NCBI RefSeq assembly: GCF_013155385.1
Contig: NZ_JABJUQ010000007.1
Coordinates: forward strand, 311,001 to 375,000
Source of the DNA: Bacillus sp. WMMC1349
Lineage (GTDB): Bacteria; Bacillota; Bacilli; Bacillales; Bacillaceae
Reading direction: 5' to 3'
Length of the DNA: 64,000 bases
Shown: piece after piece, positions 46,495 through 54,926 of the stretch
Position numbering within the stretch: position 1 is the first letter of the stretch
How the letters are laid out: each line of letters starts with the position of its first letter
Program-made: the position numbers and the translations under genes
Notes under the pieces: model-generated
What the model was told of the DNA's origin: nothing
The model's input: only the letters and a program-made list of their open reading frames with translations
Database searches by the model: none

Positions 46495-46731
46495 TTCAAC
46501 ATCCTTATTGACCATTTTAGGTCTAAGTTTTTTTGAAGGTTGTGTTCTTCGTTTGTCATATAACCCATATGTAATATCTCTTCTATCATATAATGATTGT
46601 TGACTTCAGGATACGGGACTGAGAACATAATCAAATTGTGTTTGACTTGAAGATTGAATTTGATTCCTTCCATAAATCAAAATAGGCTTCCGAACCTTTT
46701 TAATTTTCACAATGGTCCCAATAGGTAACCA
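46495..46731 (-). pseudogene. DUF4176 gene, degenerate copy
   Basis: Retains SVPYPEVNNHYMIEEILHMGYMTNEEHNLQ-like sequence (tail of DUF4176) but the N-terminal codons, start and ~12 residues in the middle are deleted, and the end is frameshifted. A short open frame at 46470–46673 reads through it and is not a separate gene. Confidence 0.65.
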
Positions 46732-46988
46732 TTATTTCATCCGTCTTTTTTGAAGTTCAGGATGTTTTTTCAACCAAATTTTCGTTCGATAAAAGTGTAA
46801 TATTAATGGGAGAATGAAGAAAAATATACTAAACACTGATACAACAAAGGGGATTTTAGACAGATATTGATCTTTCATAGCCCATATTGTCGCTATTATA
46901 AGAATATACCGACTACAGGAAATAAAATAGTGAAGATGATCATTGCCTCATTTATTCTTTTGTTTAAAAAATCTTGTCCTTGATTCAT
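46732..46988 (-). pseudogene. Family A membrane protein, frameshifted copy
   Basis: Starts MNQGQDFLNKRINEAMIIFTIL as an intact family A gene, but one base is missing in the tract around 46905 (AAGAATATACC versus AAAAATAATACC in the intact gene), so the second helix is out of frame. Confidence 0.7.
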
Positions 46989-47057
46989 AAAATGCCTCCT
47001 AATCTAATAAACCACACTTGAATCCAATAGAATGGGCAACAAATCTACTGCCTATAC

Positions 47058-47462
47058 CTATTTCAATAACATTTTACTAGTCACTTTATCGCCAACAAAA
47101 CAGCCGATACTTACTCCAAAAAATAAGAGAATAGACATTATAATCTTCCACAATAATGAAAAGCTAGGGAGAGAAAAGACGACCATAAAGACGACAATGA
47201 GGCCGTAGACATAGAAAGAAATCATAATTGGTTTTCTGTATTTTCTCCAAAACTGTTTTGCGAAGGAATTACTTTTTGTCTCATCCTTTAAGTCTGTTGC
47301 TTTACCAATGAAAAAAACAGCTAAAGCCAGTAAAAGCAAGTGAGTTATAATAACGCCGGTTCTTTCCACCCAATCGTCTGAAGGAATCAATAGGGAAGTA
47401 AACATAATACCTATTGCATAGAAAAGATAAATGTACAGAATCATTTTATTTCTTCGTTTCAT
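47058..47462 (-). CDS. Family C four-helix membrane protein, internal duplication of family B type
   Basis: A 134-residue protein with four helices. Each half resembles family B: the first half has LLIPSDDWVERTGVIITHLL, matching ALVIPDLTWGERLGIILSEF; the second half has FWRKYRKPIMISFYVYG, matching FWKMYRKKIVIFLYCFF. The gene therefore looks like a fused tandem duplicate of a family B gene. ATG 47462 lies nine bases from AGGAGG. Function inferred as immunity. Confidence 0.65.
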   Translation of the reverse strand: MKRRNKMILYIYLFYAIGIMFTSLLIPSDDWVERTGVIITHLLLLALAVFFIGKATDLKDETKSNSFAKQFWRKYRKPIMISFYVYGLIVVFMVVFSLPSFSLLWKIIMSILLFFGVSIGCFVGDKVTSKMLLK

Positions 47463-47646
47463 CAAAGAAAACCTCCTAAAATTTGATAAGATTCGCTTCT
47501 ATACCTCTAACAGAGATCTAGCTATCATTTTAGTATTGTTTGTCATAATGCATTCTGGAATTTGGGTGAACATAATAGAAAGCATCCCGATACGAGATGC
47601 TTGTTGGTTTAGTTGCTAATGTTAATCAAAAAATATTGTCTTCTGT

Positions 47647-47856
47647 TTATTTGAAACGGCCAAGGAAAATTTTATTACAAATTTTATAACCAATAAAAAT
47701 AACAATACTCAGCATAACAAATTCAGACAAGATTATACCTAATCGTTCACCCCATGTTAAATCGGGAATAACTAGTGCGGCAAAACTGAATCCAATTGAA
47801 AAAAAGCAGTATAAGAATATCACAATTTTTTTTCTATACATCTTCCAAAATTCCAT
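47647..47856 (-). CDS. Family B membrane protein, candidate immunity protein (copy 1)
   Basis: A 69-residue two-helix protein. Its ATG overlaps the stop of the DUF4176 gene as TAATG, so it is translated by re-initiation as part of the LXG operon. Sequence features: basic N terminus (FWKMYRKK), helix, WGER loop, helix, basic tail (NKIFLGRFK). Confidence 0.65.
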   Translation of the reverse strand: MEFWKMYRKKIVIFLYCFFSIGFSFAALVIPDLTWGERLGIILSEFVMLSIVIFIGYKICNKIFLGRFK

Positions 47857-48158
47857 TATTCAACATCCTTATTGTTCATTTTAGGTCCTAAGTTTTTTTG
47901 AAGGTTGTGTTCTTCGTTTGTCATATAACCCATATGTAATATCTCTTCTATCATATAATGATTAAAAAATAGGTTATAATCTTCATTAATATTGCCTTCA
48001 GGATACGGGACTGAGACATAATCAAATTGTGTTTGACTTGAAGATTGAATTTGGTTTCTTCCGTAAATCATAATCGGCTTCCGAACCTTTTTAATTTTCA
48101 CAACGGTGCCAATAGGTAACCAATCCTCAGATAGATTTCCCTCGTCATTATGAAGCAT
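47856..48158 (-). CDS. DUF4176-family protein
   Basis: A 100-residue soluble protein with the DUF4176 pattern: WLPIGTVVKIKKVRKPIMIYGR, then FDYVSVPYPEGN and NHYMIEEILHMGYMTNEEH. DUF4176 proteins are frequent beside LXG toxins and type VII secretion genes in Firmicutes; their role is unknown. AAAGGAGGACG lies at the end of the preceding gene. It is the only intact copy; three broken ones remain in the locus. Confidence 0.75.
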   Translation of the reverse strand: MLHNDEGNLSEDWLPIGTVVKIKKVRKPIMIYGRNQIQSSSQTQFDYVSVPYPEGNINEDYNLFFNHYMIEEILHMGYMTNEEHNLQKNLGPKMNNKDVE

Positions 48159-48159
48159 A

Positions 48160-48414
48160 TTATTTCGTCCTCCTTTGAAGTTCAGGATGTTTTTTCAACC
48201 AGATTTTCGTTCGATAAAAGTGTAATATTAATGGGAAAATGAAAAAAATTATACTAAACACTGATACAATAAAGGGGATTTTAGACAGATATTGATCTTT
48301 CATAGCCCATATTGTCGCTATTATAAAAATAATACCGAATATAGGAAATAAAATAGTGAAGATGATCATTACCTCATTCATTTTTTTATTTAAGAAATCT
48401 TTTCCTTGATTCAT
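48160..48414 (-). CDS. Family A membrane protein, candidate cognate immunity protein (copy 1)
   Basis: An 84-residue two-helix protein, first gene after the LXG toxin: its AGGAGG site lies over the toxin's stop codon, so it is coupled to toxin translation, the expected place for a cognate immunity gene. The start is ATG 48414; the frame continues upstream inside the toxin gene but without support. It differs from other family A copies mainly in helix 1 (PIFGIIFIIATIW) and in the extracellular loop (AMKDQYLSKIP). Confidence 0.72.
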   Translation of the reverse strand: MNQGKDFLNKKMNEVMIIFTILFPIFGIIFIIATIWAMKDQYLSKIPFIVSVFSIIFFIFPLILHFYRTKIWLKKHPELQRRTK

Positions 48415-48424
48415 AAAAAGCCTC

Positions 48425-49861
48425 CTATTCTTCTTCTTCTCGTTCAATACCGAATTTAAAACCGATACCCACACCAAATGCGGCTTTAATTTCATTTTCT
48501 AAACCAACTTTAGCCTCAGCACCTACTCCTCCAATACTAGCACTAGTACCTATATATGGCTCCCATTCGCAGCCAAACCAATCTTCAAGAGGTTTATAAC
48601 CACCCCAGTTAAACGGAGAAACAACAACCTCTGCGTCTGCAACACTGGCTGAAGCACCTACACTTGCTGAATAATTTTCTATACTTGCACCAGCCTCAGC
48701 GTGACCGACATCAACACCAACACTTACAGGTGATTTTTTGTGATCAAATTCTGCCTTTAATCCATTAGCTTCACCTTTAAACCCTATTAATTTGTTCGTT
48801 ATAAGACTAGTTGCAAGACCCTTTGGATGATACGGAACAGATCCTTCAAGACCAACACTTCCCATCTGAAAAGAAATTGGTTTTTCACCTTCACCTTTGT
48901 CTTTAAAAGCGCTATTCGTATCAAGGATACTCCCATTAAATTGAGCTTTTGCTTCATAATCTTTATTTGAAAAACTTAAACTAGCATTACCAGCACCGTG
49001 AGCTCCAAATCCCCCAGTTATTTCTTTTTTCATCTCAAAATCAGACGATTGTTCTGCTTCTGAAAATACACCCTTTGAAGAATCACTATTTATAACATTA
49101 TTAATATTACCATCTTTGTTTTTTTCACTCAAGCGCTTCAGCATTCTCTCCATTGGTGTTCCTTGAGCTTTTTGTATTTGAGCCTCTAAGCTGAACGGAA
49201 GTTGATTGGGATCATTTGCATTTTCAGGATTCAACATCGACCCGCTTTTATACTTATCAATCTCCACCTTAGGGGTCGTATACATCTTCTTCAATTGGTC
49301 GATGTACTGCTTCATCATATCTAAATCTTGCCTTGCTGTTTTGAGGGCGTCAGTTTGTTCACGATCGAAAGTGTGAAGTTTTTCAAGGGTTTGGTCAATT
49401 TCTGTTGTTGTTTTTTGGGCATTTTCGATGACACCACTGTCATCAAGGTCAGGCAGATTGATAATATGGTTGACCTTTTTGATAATTTCATTGGTTTCAT
49501 CGGTCATATTCATTGTTGTTTTTTTGGCTTTGTTGACACCTGATTCAAGTTCATCTTTGAGAAATTTCTCTGAAATATAGCCGTTTTCGGTCGGTTCGAG
49601 GGAGCTTAGGGCTTTTTTCGTCTTTTCTAAAATTCCTTTGTAGTCTGAGATAAAAGATTCATAGAAAAGCAGAAATGTTGTGTGGCATTCTTCATAGAAG
49701 GAACGGATCGCTTCTCCGCCTGCTCCTTTTAAGGCATCATCAAGAGAAGTGATGCCTTTAACGGCTTGCTTTACTTTTGTGATGTCTTTTTCTTGCTTTT
49801 TTAATTCGGTCAATGTTTGGTCAAGACCATTATGAAATTCTTGAACATCTAATGTTTTCAA
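48425..49861 (-). CDS. LXG-domain type VII secretion effector with glycine/alanine-rich C-terminal domain
   Basis: A 478-residue protein. Residues 1 to ~230 form the helical LXG domain used for export by the YukE/ESX-type system (includes SLDDALKGAGGEAIRSFYEECH). A linker follows, then a ~200-residue C-terminal domain (from ~277) made of alternating small and hydrophobic residues with repeated G-A-S patterns (GVDVGHAEAGASIEN; SVGASASVADAEVV; GGVGAEAKVGL; GVGIGFKFGIE) and a tryptophan-rich piece (DWFGCEWEPY). No HNH, EndoU or other nuclease motif is seen. The start is TTG 49861. Neighbours are two WXG-like helpers upstream and only membrane proteins and DUF4176 downstream. Membrane attack is inferred. 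Confidence 0.8.
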   Translation of the reverse strand: MKTLDVQEFHNGLDQTLTELKKQEKDITKVKQAVKGITSLDDALKGAGGEAIRSFYEECHTTFLLFYESFISDYKGILEKTKKALSSLEPTENGYISEKFLKDELESGVNKAKKTTMNMTDETNEIIKKVNHIINLPDLDDSGVIENAQKTTTEIDQTLEKLHTFDREQTDALKTARQDLDMMKQYIDQLKKMYTTPKVEIDKYKSGSMLNPENANDPNQLPFSLEAQIQKAQGTPMERMLKRLSEKNKDGNINNVINSDSSKGVFSEAEQSSDFEMKKEITGGFGAHGAGNASLSFSNKDYEAKAQFNGSILDTNSAFKDKGEGEKPISFQMGSVGLEGSVPYHPKGLATSLITNKLIGFKGEANGLKAEFDHKKSPVSVGVDVGHAEAGASIENYSASVGASASVADAEVVVSPFNWGGYKPLEDWFGCEWEPYIGTSASIGGVGAEAKVGLENEIKAAFGVGIGFKFGIEREEEE

Positions 49862-49880
49862 TTTAAACGTCCCTGCCTTC

Positions 49881-50159
49881 CTACTTGCCTTTTATCGATG
49901 AAGCAGCCTTTTTGTCCGCATCTTCCATCATTTCTATGGCTGCTTCGGTTTGGGCGATTTGCAATGAGAATGCTTGATCATACTCATCTGTTAAATTTTT
50001 TAAATCTTTGTTCATACCCTCAATTTTTTTGACGACATCAAGGTTGTTTTTGCCTTTAATGTCTGTCGGTACAGTTGTCTTTGTCGTCTTTGTGGCATTT
50101 TTGAGGGTCGAGAGCGCGTGTTTGACTTCACCGGATTTGATTTTGATTTCTTTGCCCAT
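49881..50159 (-). CDS. YwqI-like (DUF5344) type VII helper protein
   Basis: A 92-residue all-helical protein (KIKSGEVKHALSTLKNATKTTK … MNKDLKNLTDEYDQAFSLQIAQTEAAIEMM) in the place and size of B. subtilis YwqI, which lies between ywqH and the LXG gene ywqJ. Such small proteins bind the LXG domain and are needed for export in streptococci. The start is ATG 50159 after AAAGGAGACAG; the frame extends 29 codons upstream through a lysine-rich stretch that belongs to the other gene. Confidence 0.78.
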   Translation of the reverse strand: MGKEIKIKSGEVKHALSTLKNATKTTKTTVPTDIKGKNNLDVVKKIEGMNKDLKNLTDEYDQAFSLQIAQTEAAIEMMEDADKKAASSIKGK

Positions 50160-50172
50160 CTTTCTGTCTCCT

Positions 50173-50586
50173 TTAGTGGTGTGCTTTGTTTTTTTCTTTT
50201 TCCTTTTGAAGCTTTTCTTGCCTTTCTTGCTTTTCTTGCTTTTCAATTTTCTTCTCTTGTGAATGGATATCTTCTTTGAGTGATTTGATATCTGATTCTA
50301 TAGAGGAAATCTCTTTGTTTATTTTTTTGAATAGATCATCAAATTGCTTGCCTTCAATATCATTGTAGTCTGTTTTCATTTTGTTTCGGGCGGTTTTAAA
50401 TGAATCAGCAAGACTTCCCTGCCATGTTGTTGATGAGAGCCCAGGTTTTTTAATGTTTTTTTTCCAATCGGTAAATTCTTGGTGCTTTGTTTTTAGATCT
50501 TTTTTGCATTTTTTCAGTTCTTTAAGATCTTCTTTTTTGCCTGTTAATGCACCTTTCATTAAATTTAAATAAATTGTATCTATCAT
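50173..50586 (-). CDS. YwqH-like (DUF5082) WXG-type helper protein
   Basis: A 137-residue helical protein with the WXG-like turn STTWQGSLADSF between two helices and a very charged C-terminal coiled coil (EKKIEKQEKQERQEK). It matches the DUF5082/YwqH class, the first gene of LXG loci in Bacillus. AAAGGAGGATCG lies eight bases before the ATG. It starts the minus-strand operon that runs into the LXG gene and its immunity array. Confidence 0.78.
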   Translation of the reverse strand: MIDTIYLNLMKGALTGKKEDLKELKKCKKDLKTKHQEFTDWKKNIKKPGLSSTTWQGSLADSFKTARNKMKTDYNDIEGKQFDDLFKKINKEISSIESDIKSLKEDIHSQEKKIEKQEKQERQEKLQKEKEKNKAHH

Positions 50587-50747
50587 GAACCGATCCTCCT
50601 TTAAGAATAGACTTGTTATTGGACGACTTTATTATTTTACCTTATGCAATATAACGGATGAATAGGATTAAAGGACTAGTAATTTTTGTCTTTGTCTTCA
50701 TAAAAGAGTGGATAAGGTTGATATAACAGAAAAGACAAAAAGGATTA

Positions 50748-50773
50748 GGTATTAAGGGCTAGGTCTTAATACC
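50748..50773. promoter_or_regulatory. Inverted repeat between the LXG operon and araP
   Basis: GGTATTAAG and CTTAATACC are perfect nine-base complements around GGCTAGGT. There is no T tail, so it may be an operator for one of the divergent transcripts. The rest of the 50587–50933 gap shows no gene that I can support. Confidence 0.45.
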
Positions 50774-50933
50774 TTCTTCACTATGCTTAAACTCCCGCAA
50801 TTTAAGGTAATTTTAAGGAAACAAAAGACTCTTTTTAAATCAAAACAGGGATTTTCGGGCACCATGTCAAATAGATTAGTTGTTTCAGATGATGAAAGCG
50901 TTGTCTTCTACTATAACCGACAGGAGGGTCAAA

Positions 50934-51911
50934 ATGAAAAAGCTGTTAGTTGTTTATGGAGTTGTACTTGGGTTGTTTTCTCTTTATATTTTCAATTATG
51001 CTCGCAGTGAAAAAACCAGTTCATTGAAAGATGAAGCTCCTTTAACCGGGAAACTGTCGGAAAAGTTTGTGATGGTGACGTTTCAGTCAGGGATTGAGTA
51101 TTGGAAAAGCGGTTTGAAAGGTTTTGAAGATGGAGCACAGTTGTTTCATGTGTCTGTTGAATATCGCGGAGCGGCTCATTATGACGTTCATGAACAAATC
51201 ACTGTGCTTGAACAAGTCATTGCGAAAAAACCAGCAGGAATTGCGCTCTCGGTAATTGATCCAGAGGCGTTGACTCCAGCTATTAATAAGGCGCATGAGC
51301 AAGGAATTCCGATTGTTTTATTTGACTCAGATGCGCCTTCAAGTAAAGCTTTGACATATATCGGAACAAATAACGGCGAAGCGGGTTCTGTTGCTGCTCA
51401 GCAAATGGCCGAACTACTCGATCAAAACGGGGAGACTGCGGTTATCACCCAGCCGCGTCAGTACAATCAGCAAGAGAGGACGAAAGGTTTTCAAAAAACG
51501 ATCCTCCAAAAATACCCGAATATGAAGGTGTCAGCGGTGCTGGACGGCAAAGGGGATGAACTCACATCAAAAAAACAAGCGCTGGCTATTTTGAAAAAAA
51601 ATCCGAATATGAAAGGGATTTTTGCGACTGAAGCGAATGGCGCACGGGGAGTGGCCCAAGCTGTAAAAGCAGCAGGATTGCAAGGGAAGGTCAGTGTAAT
51701 TGGTTTTGACAAAGACAAAAAAACACTTGATGGCATAAAAGATGGATCGATAGCGGCTACCCTCGGACAAGATACTTGGCAGATGGGGTACTGGTCGCTG
51801 CACATGTTGTTTCTCGCCAATCATCATTCCCGTTCACTGCCAGCCTCGATAGATACAGGGGTGACGATAATCACGAAAAACAATGTGGATCATTATTATG
51901 CAAACGATTAG
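50934..51911 (+). CDS. araP: Membrane-anchored sugar-binding protein of a three-component sensor (AraP-like)
   Basis: A 325-residue type I periplasmic binding protein (KFVMVTFQSGIEYWKSGLKGFEDGAQ, then IPIVLFDSDAPSSKALTYIGTNN). It has an N-terminal membrane helix (LLVVYGVVLGLFSLYIFNY) and no lipobox cysteine, so it stays anchored beside a kinase. The start at ATG 50934 follows GGAGGG. It precedes a YesM-type kinase and a YesN-type regulator, the arrangement of Geobacillus araPST and of Clostridium XylFII–LytS. It most likely presents bound sugar to the kinase; the sugar is inferred as arabinose or a related monosaccharide. Confidence 0.72.
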   Translation: MKKLLVVYGVVLGLFSLYIFNYARSEKTSSLKDEAPLTGKLSEKFVMVTFQSGIEYWKSGLKGFEDGAQLFHVSVEYRGAAHYDVHEQITVLEQVIAKKPAGIALSVIDPEALTPAINKAHEQGIPIVLFDSDAPSSKALTYIGTNNGEAGSVAAQQMAELLDQNGETAVITQPRQYNQQERTKGFQKTILQKYPNMKVSAVLDGKGDELTSKKQALAILKKNPNMKGIFATEANGARGVAQAVKAAGLQGKVSVIGFDKDKKTLDGIKDGSIAATLGQDTWQMGYWSLHMLFLANHHSRSLPASIDTGVTIITKNNVDHYYAND

Positions 51912-53664
51912 ACGGAGAAAAAAACTGACGATCAACAATGTGCAGATCCGTTACAAATTGGTCAGTCTACTTCTTTTAATTAGCATGCTGCCGTCCATTG
52001 GTCTAGGTATTTTCTCAGGATGGGCAGTCGAAAATATCATTGAGCAACAGGTGATCAATCAAACATTACAGTTGATAGGTGAAGTGAACAAAACGACTGA
52101 AGTGTATGTCAGTCATATGCAAAACCTTTCGTATTTGATTTCGATGAATGAAGAGATGGATGCGTTTTTTCAACATGAAAAAGGTGATAGTGAAGCAGAT
52201 TACAAACGGAGAAAATTTTTGCAAGGGTTAACTTCTCTTTATTCAGAAACGGCAGGGATACTGGTTGTCAATAATAAAGGAGAGATGATCAGCAATGAGA
52301 TGTATGCACGGACACCGACCAATTTGGCAAAGGAACCTTGGTATAAGGAAGCAGTTAAAAATGAAGGGATTTTTAAAATGATTGGAAAGCCGGTCAATCG
52401 CAATGTAAGAAATCATGTTCACTATCGCGAAGATGAAGTTGTCTCAGCTGTTAGAGCAGTGATTGATCCAGGTTCACAGCGTGTCAAAGGTGTCATTTTA
52501 ATTGACTTGAAGCTAAGGGTGTTAGCAGAGGCAGCGGAAAATATCCGCTTAGGAAAAACCGGTTATCTATTGATTATGGATGAAAATGGCGGTGATATTT
52601 ATTCACCAACTGCTCCAAAGTTCGTTTTGCCAAGACAGTGGTTTCAAAATAAATCATCAGGCGATTTCTCTCGATCGCTCAAAGGAGAAGACTATCAGTT
52701 CATTTATGAAACTTCTGCTTTTACAAACTGGACGATAGTCGGTGTCTTTAAAGCGGGTGAACCGGTATTAGAAGTGAAAAATATTCATCTATATGTACTG
52801 CTTTTTTTATTAGTGGTGGCGTTTTTAGGGATGACAGCTTCGTATTATTTATCATACTCAATGTCAAAACCGATTTTAAGGCTGAATTCTTTTATGAAGC
52901 AAGCGGAAAGCGGCAACTTTTCCATTCTTTATCAAGAGGACAGACAAGATGAGATCGGTCTTTTAGGAAAAAGCTTTAACAGTTTGATGCTCAAAATTAA
53001 AGAGTTAATGGTTTTGACAGAAAAACAAGAGCGGCAAAAAAGGGAAGCTGAATTAAGAGTGCTGCAGGCACAAATCAATCCGCACTTTCTCTATAATACG
53101 CTTGATACGATCAACTGGATGGCGAGAAAAAAAGGGGCGGATGACATTATAGATTTGGTTCAGGCACTATCAAAGCTGTTCCGTATATCATTGAGCAAAG
53201 GTCATGACATCATCCCTTTATCAGCCGAATTCGAGCATGTTGAAAACTATTTGAAAATCCAAAAAGCACGTTATCAAAATAAGCTGAACTATTCGATTGA
53301 AGCACCTGCATGTTCTGAGAATCGTCTCGTTCTCAAACTTGTGCTTCAGCCGATTGTCGAGAATGCGATATATCATGGCATTAAAGAGAAAAAAGGACCT
53401 GGACACATAAAAATCAAGGGGGAACAACAAGAAAATGTCCTGATCATCAAAGTCGAGGATGATGGAGCTGGAATGGATGAGCAGCAGTTAAAAGAGATAG
53501 CTAAACATTTAACAGAGCAAAAAAGTGAAAAAGGGTATGGAATGGTCAATGTCCATGAAAGGATCATCTTGAATTTTGGGGAGCCGTACGGATTAAAGGT
53601 TGAGAGTGAAAAAGGAGCTGGAACCATCGTCACCATTCATCTTCCGATTTTAAAAAAGGAGTGA
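51883..53664 (+). CDS. araS: YesM-type sensor histidine kinase (AraS-like)
   Basis: A ~593-residue kinase: membrane helix (~27–47), extracellular dCache domain, second helix (VLLFLLVVAFLGMTASYYL), HAMP, a His_kinase domain with the phospho-acceptor in QINPHFLYNTLDTINWM, and an HATPase_c domain (KVEDDGAGMDEQQL, KGYGMVNVHERI). The ATG at 51883 or 51898 starts it; neither has a clear ribosome binding site and the gene overlaps araP by 28 bases, so coupling is likely. It acts with the araP-like protein outside and the araT-like regulator inside. Confidence 0.85.
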   Translation: MWIIIMQTIRRRKKLTINNVQIRYKLVSLLLLISMLPSIGLGIFSGWAVENIIEQQVINQTLQLIGEVNKTTEVYVSHMQNLSYLISMNEEMDAFFQHEKGDSEADYKRRKFLQGLTSLYSETAGILVVNNKGEMISNEMYARTPTNLAKEPWYKEAVKNEGIFKMIGKPVNRNVRNHVHYREDEVVSAVRAVIDPGSQRVKGVILIDLKLRVLAEAAENIRLGKTGYLLIMDENGGDIYSPTAPKFVLPRQWFQNKSSGDFSRSLKGEDYQFIYETSAFTNWTIVGVFKAGEPVLEVKNIHLYVLLFLLVVAFLGMTASYYLSYSMSKPILRLNSFMKQAESGNFSILYQEDRQDEIGLLGKSFNSLMLKIKELMVLTEKQERQKREAELRVLQAQINPHFLYNTLDTINWMARKKGADDIIDLVQALSKLFRISLSKGHDIIPLSAEFEHVENYLKIQKARYQNKLNYSIEAPACSENRLVLKLVLQPIVENAIYHGIKEKKGPGHIKIKGEQQENVLIIKVEDDGAGMDEQQLKEIAKHLTEQKSEKGYGMVNVHERIILNFGEPYGLKVESEKGAGTIVTIHLPILKKE

Positions 53665-53670
53665 ACACAT

Positions 53671-54813
53671 GTGAATGAGTATTGGCGGGTAGTGATTGCT
53701 GATGATGAACCATGGATTCGGGAAGGAATACGAGATGCTGTTTTATGGAAAAAGTTTCAGATGGAAGTTTCAGCAGAAGCGGAAGATGGTGAAGAAGCAT
53801 TTGGACTTGCGATTAAACATTCAATTCATATTATGATTGTTGACTTGAATATGCCCATAATGAACGGTTTAGAATTAATGAAAAAAGTCCGGAAAAAGTT
53901 ACCTGAATGCCGTTTTATCGTTGTGACTGGATATGACTGGTTTTCCTATGCTCAAGAAGCGATTCGTCTTCATGTTGATGACTATTTGTTAAAGCCTATC
54001 GAGCCTCAACAACTTGAAGCAGTGTTGGAAAAGATCCGTCAATCGCTTTTGTCTGAACAGCAGAAAGAACGTCATCTTCAAAAAAACCTCGGTCTTCTGA
54101 AGGAACACTTTTTTCTTAAATGGATTAATGGACAGGTGTCTGAGAATGATGTCGAACAACAGCTCAAATTTCTTCACTTGCCGACGAGTCATCCCGGGAT
54201 GCTCTGTGTGATTCGCTCGTTAAAACTGGATGAAGTGGATCGTGTCAAGGAAGTAACAGAACAATTTTTTGTAGAGGAAACTAAAAAAGCTGTTTTTTTG
54301 AATGATGAACGGCTAGTCATCATCTGTTTGTGGCGCATATTCACAAATCATGAACAGCAGATGTTTGTAGACAGGCTGAATGTTGAAATAAAAGCAGGAA
54401 CTTCTGTTGTCTTTATGAATCTGACAGAAGCGCGGCAACCCATTGCACAAGCCTATCAAACTTGTAAACAAAAACTTTCGCAAACCTTCAATATTTCCCC
54501 AATTGTTGTACGAGCCAAAGCATATATGCATAAGCATTTTGATTCAAGGGAGATTTCCTTAAAGCAGGTGGCTGATACACTGCAAGTCTCGTCTGTTTAT
54601 TTAAGTCGGATGATGAAGCAGGAACTTGGTATGACATTTGTCCAGCTGTTAACCGAGATGCGCATGCAAAAAGCGGTTTACCTTTTGAAAACAACGACAT
54701 TACCGATTCATGTGATTGCCGAACAGACAGGTTATGAGACACAGCACTATTTCAGCACGGTGTTTAAGAAAACGATAGGTGCATCGCCAAACCAATATCG
54801 CCACAAGATGTAA
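53671..54813 (+). CDS. araT: YesN-type response regulator with AraC HTH (AraT-like)
   Basis: A 380-residue regulator: receiver domain with the phospho-aspartate in IMIVDLNMPIMNG and lysine in DDYLLKPIEP, a middle part, and a C-terminal AraC-type double HTH (ISLKQVADTLQVSSVYLSRMMK and HVIAEQTGYETQHYFSTVFKKTIGASP-like pattern). It starts at GTG 53671 after AAAAAGGAG. It probably activates the transporter operon beginning at 54927, as AraT does in Geobacillus. Confidence 0.85.
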   Translation: MNEYWRVVIADDEPWIREGIRDAVLWKKFQMEVSAEAEDGEEAFGLAIKHSIHIMIVDLNMPIMNGLELMKKVRKKLPECRFIVVTGYDWFSYAQEAIRLHVDDYLLKPIEPQQLEAVLEKIRQSLLSEQQKERHLQKNLGLLKEHFFLKWINGQVSENDVEQQLKFLHLPTSHPGMLCVIRSLKLDEVDRVKEVTEQFFVEETKKAVFLNDERLVIICLWRIFTNHEQQMFVDRLNVEIKAGTSVVFMNLTEARQPIAQAYQTCKQKLSQTFNISPIVVRAKAYMHKHFDSREISLKQVADTLQVSSVYLSRMMKQELGMTFVQLLTEMRMQKAVYLLKTTTLPIHVIAEQTGYETQHYFSTVFKKTIGASPNQYRHKM

Positions 54814-54822
54814 GCGCTTTAA
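54809..54822. promoter_or_regulatory. Candidate cre site (CcpA) before the sugar ABC operon
   Basis: TGTAAGCGCTTTAA matches the cre consensus TGWAARCGYTWNCW except at the next-to-last C. It covers the araT-like stop and lies 105 bases before the binding lipoprotein gene, so glucose repression of the transporter is expected. Confidence 0.6.
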
Positions 54823-54926
54823 AAAAAGGTTGTTTTTTTATAAAAATAGTTAATTTATTCAAAAGACGATGATCTTGAAGAAATGATACAGTGGCTTTGA
54901 ACAAAAATAAAAGGGGGTTTATCGGT

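Noticed and set aside
46470-46673. 67-codon frame as a separate gene
   Set aside because: It is a remnant of a DUF4176 gene missing its start and with a frameshifted end.
41219-48500. Repeated blocks that could suggest a CRISPR or satellite array
   Set aside because: The repeats are hundreds of bases long and coding (families A–D, DUF4176), with no short direct repeats and spacers and no cas genes.
48425-49861. Nuclease toxin domain (HNH, EndoU or deaminase) in the LXG protein
   Set aside because: No histidine-rich catalytic motif is present in residues 277–478; the composition is glycine, alanine and serine rich.
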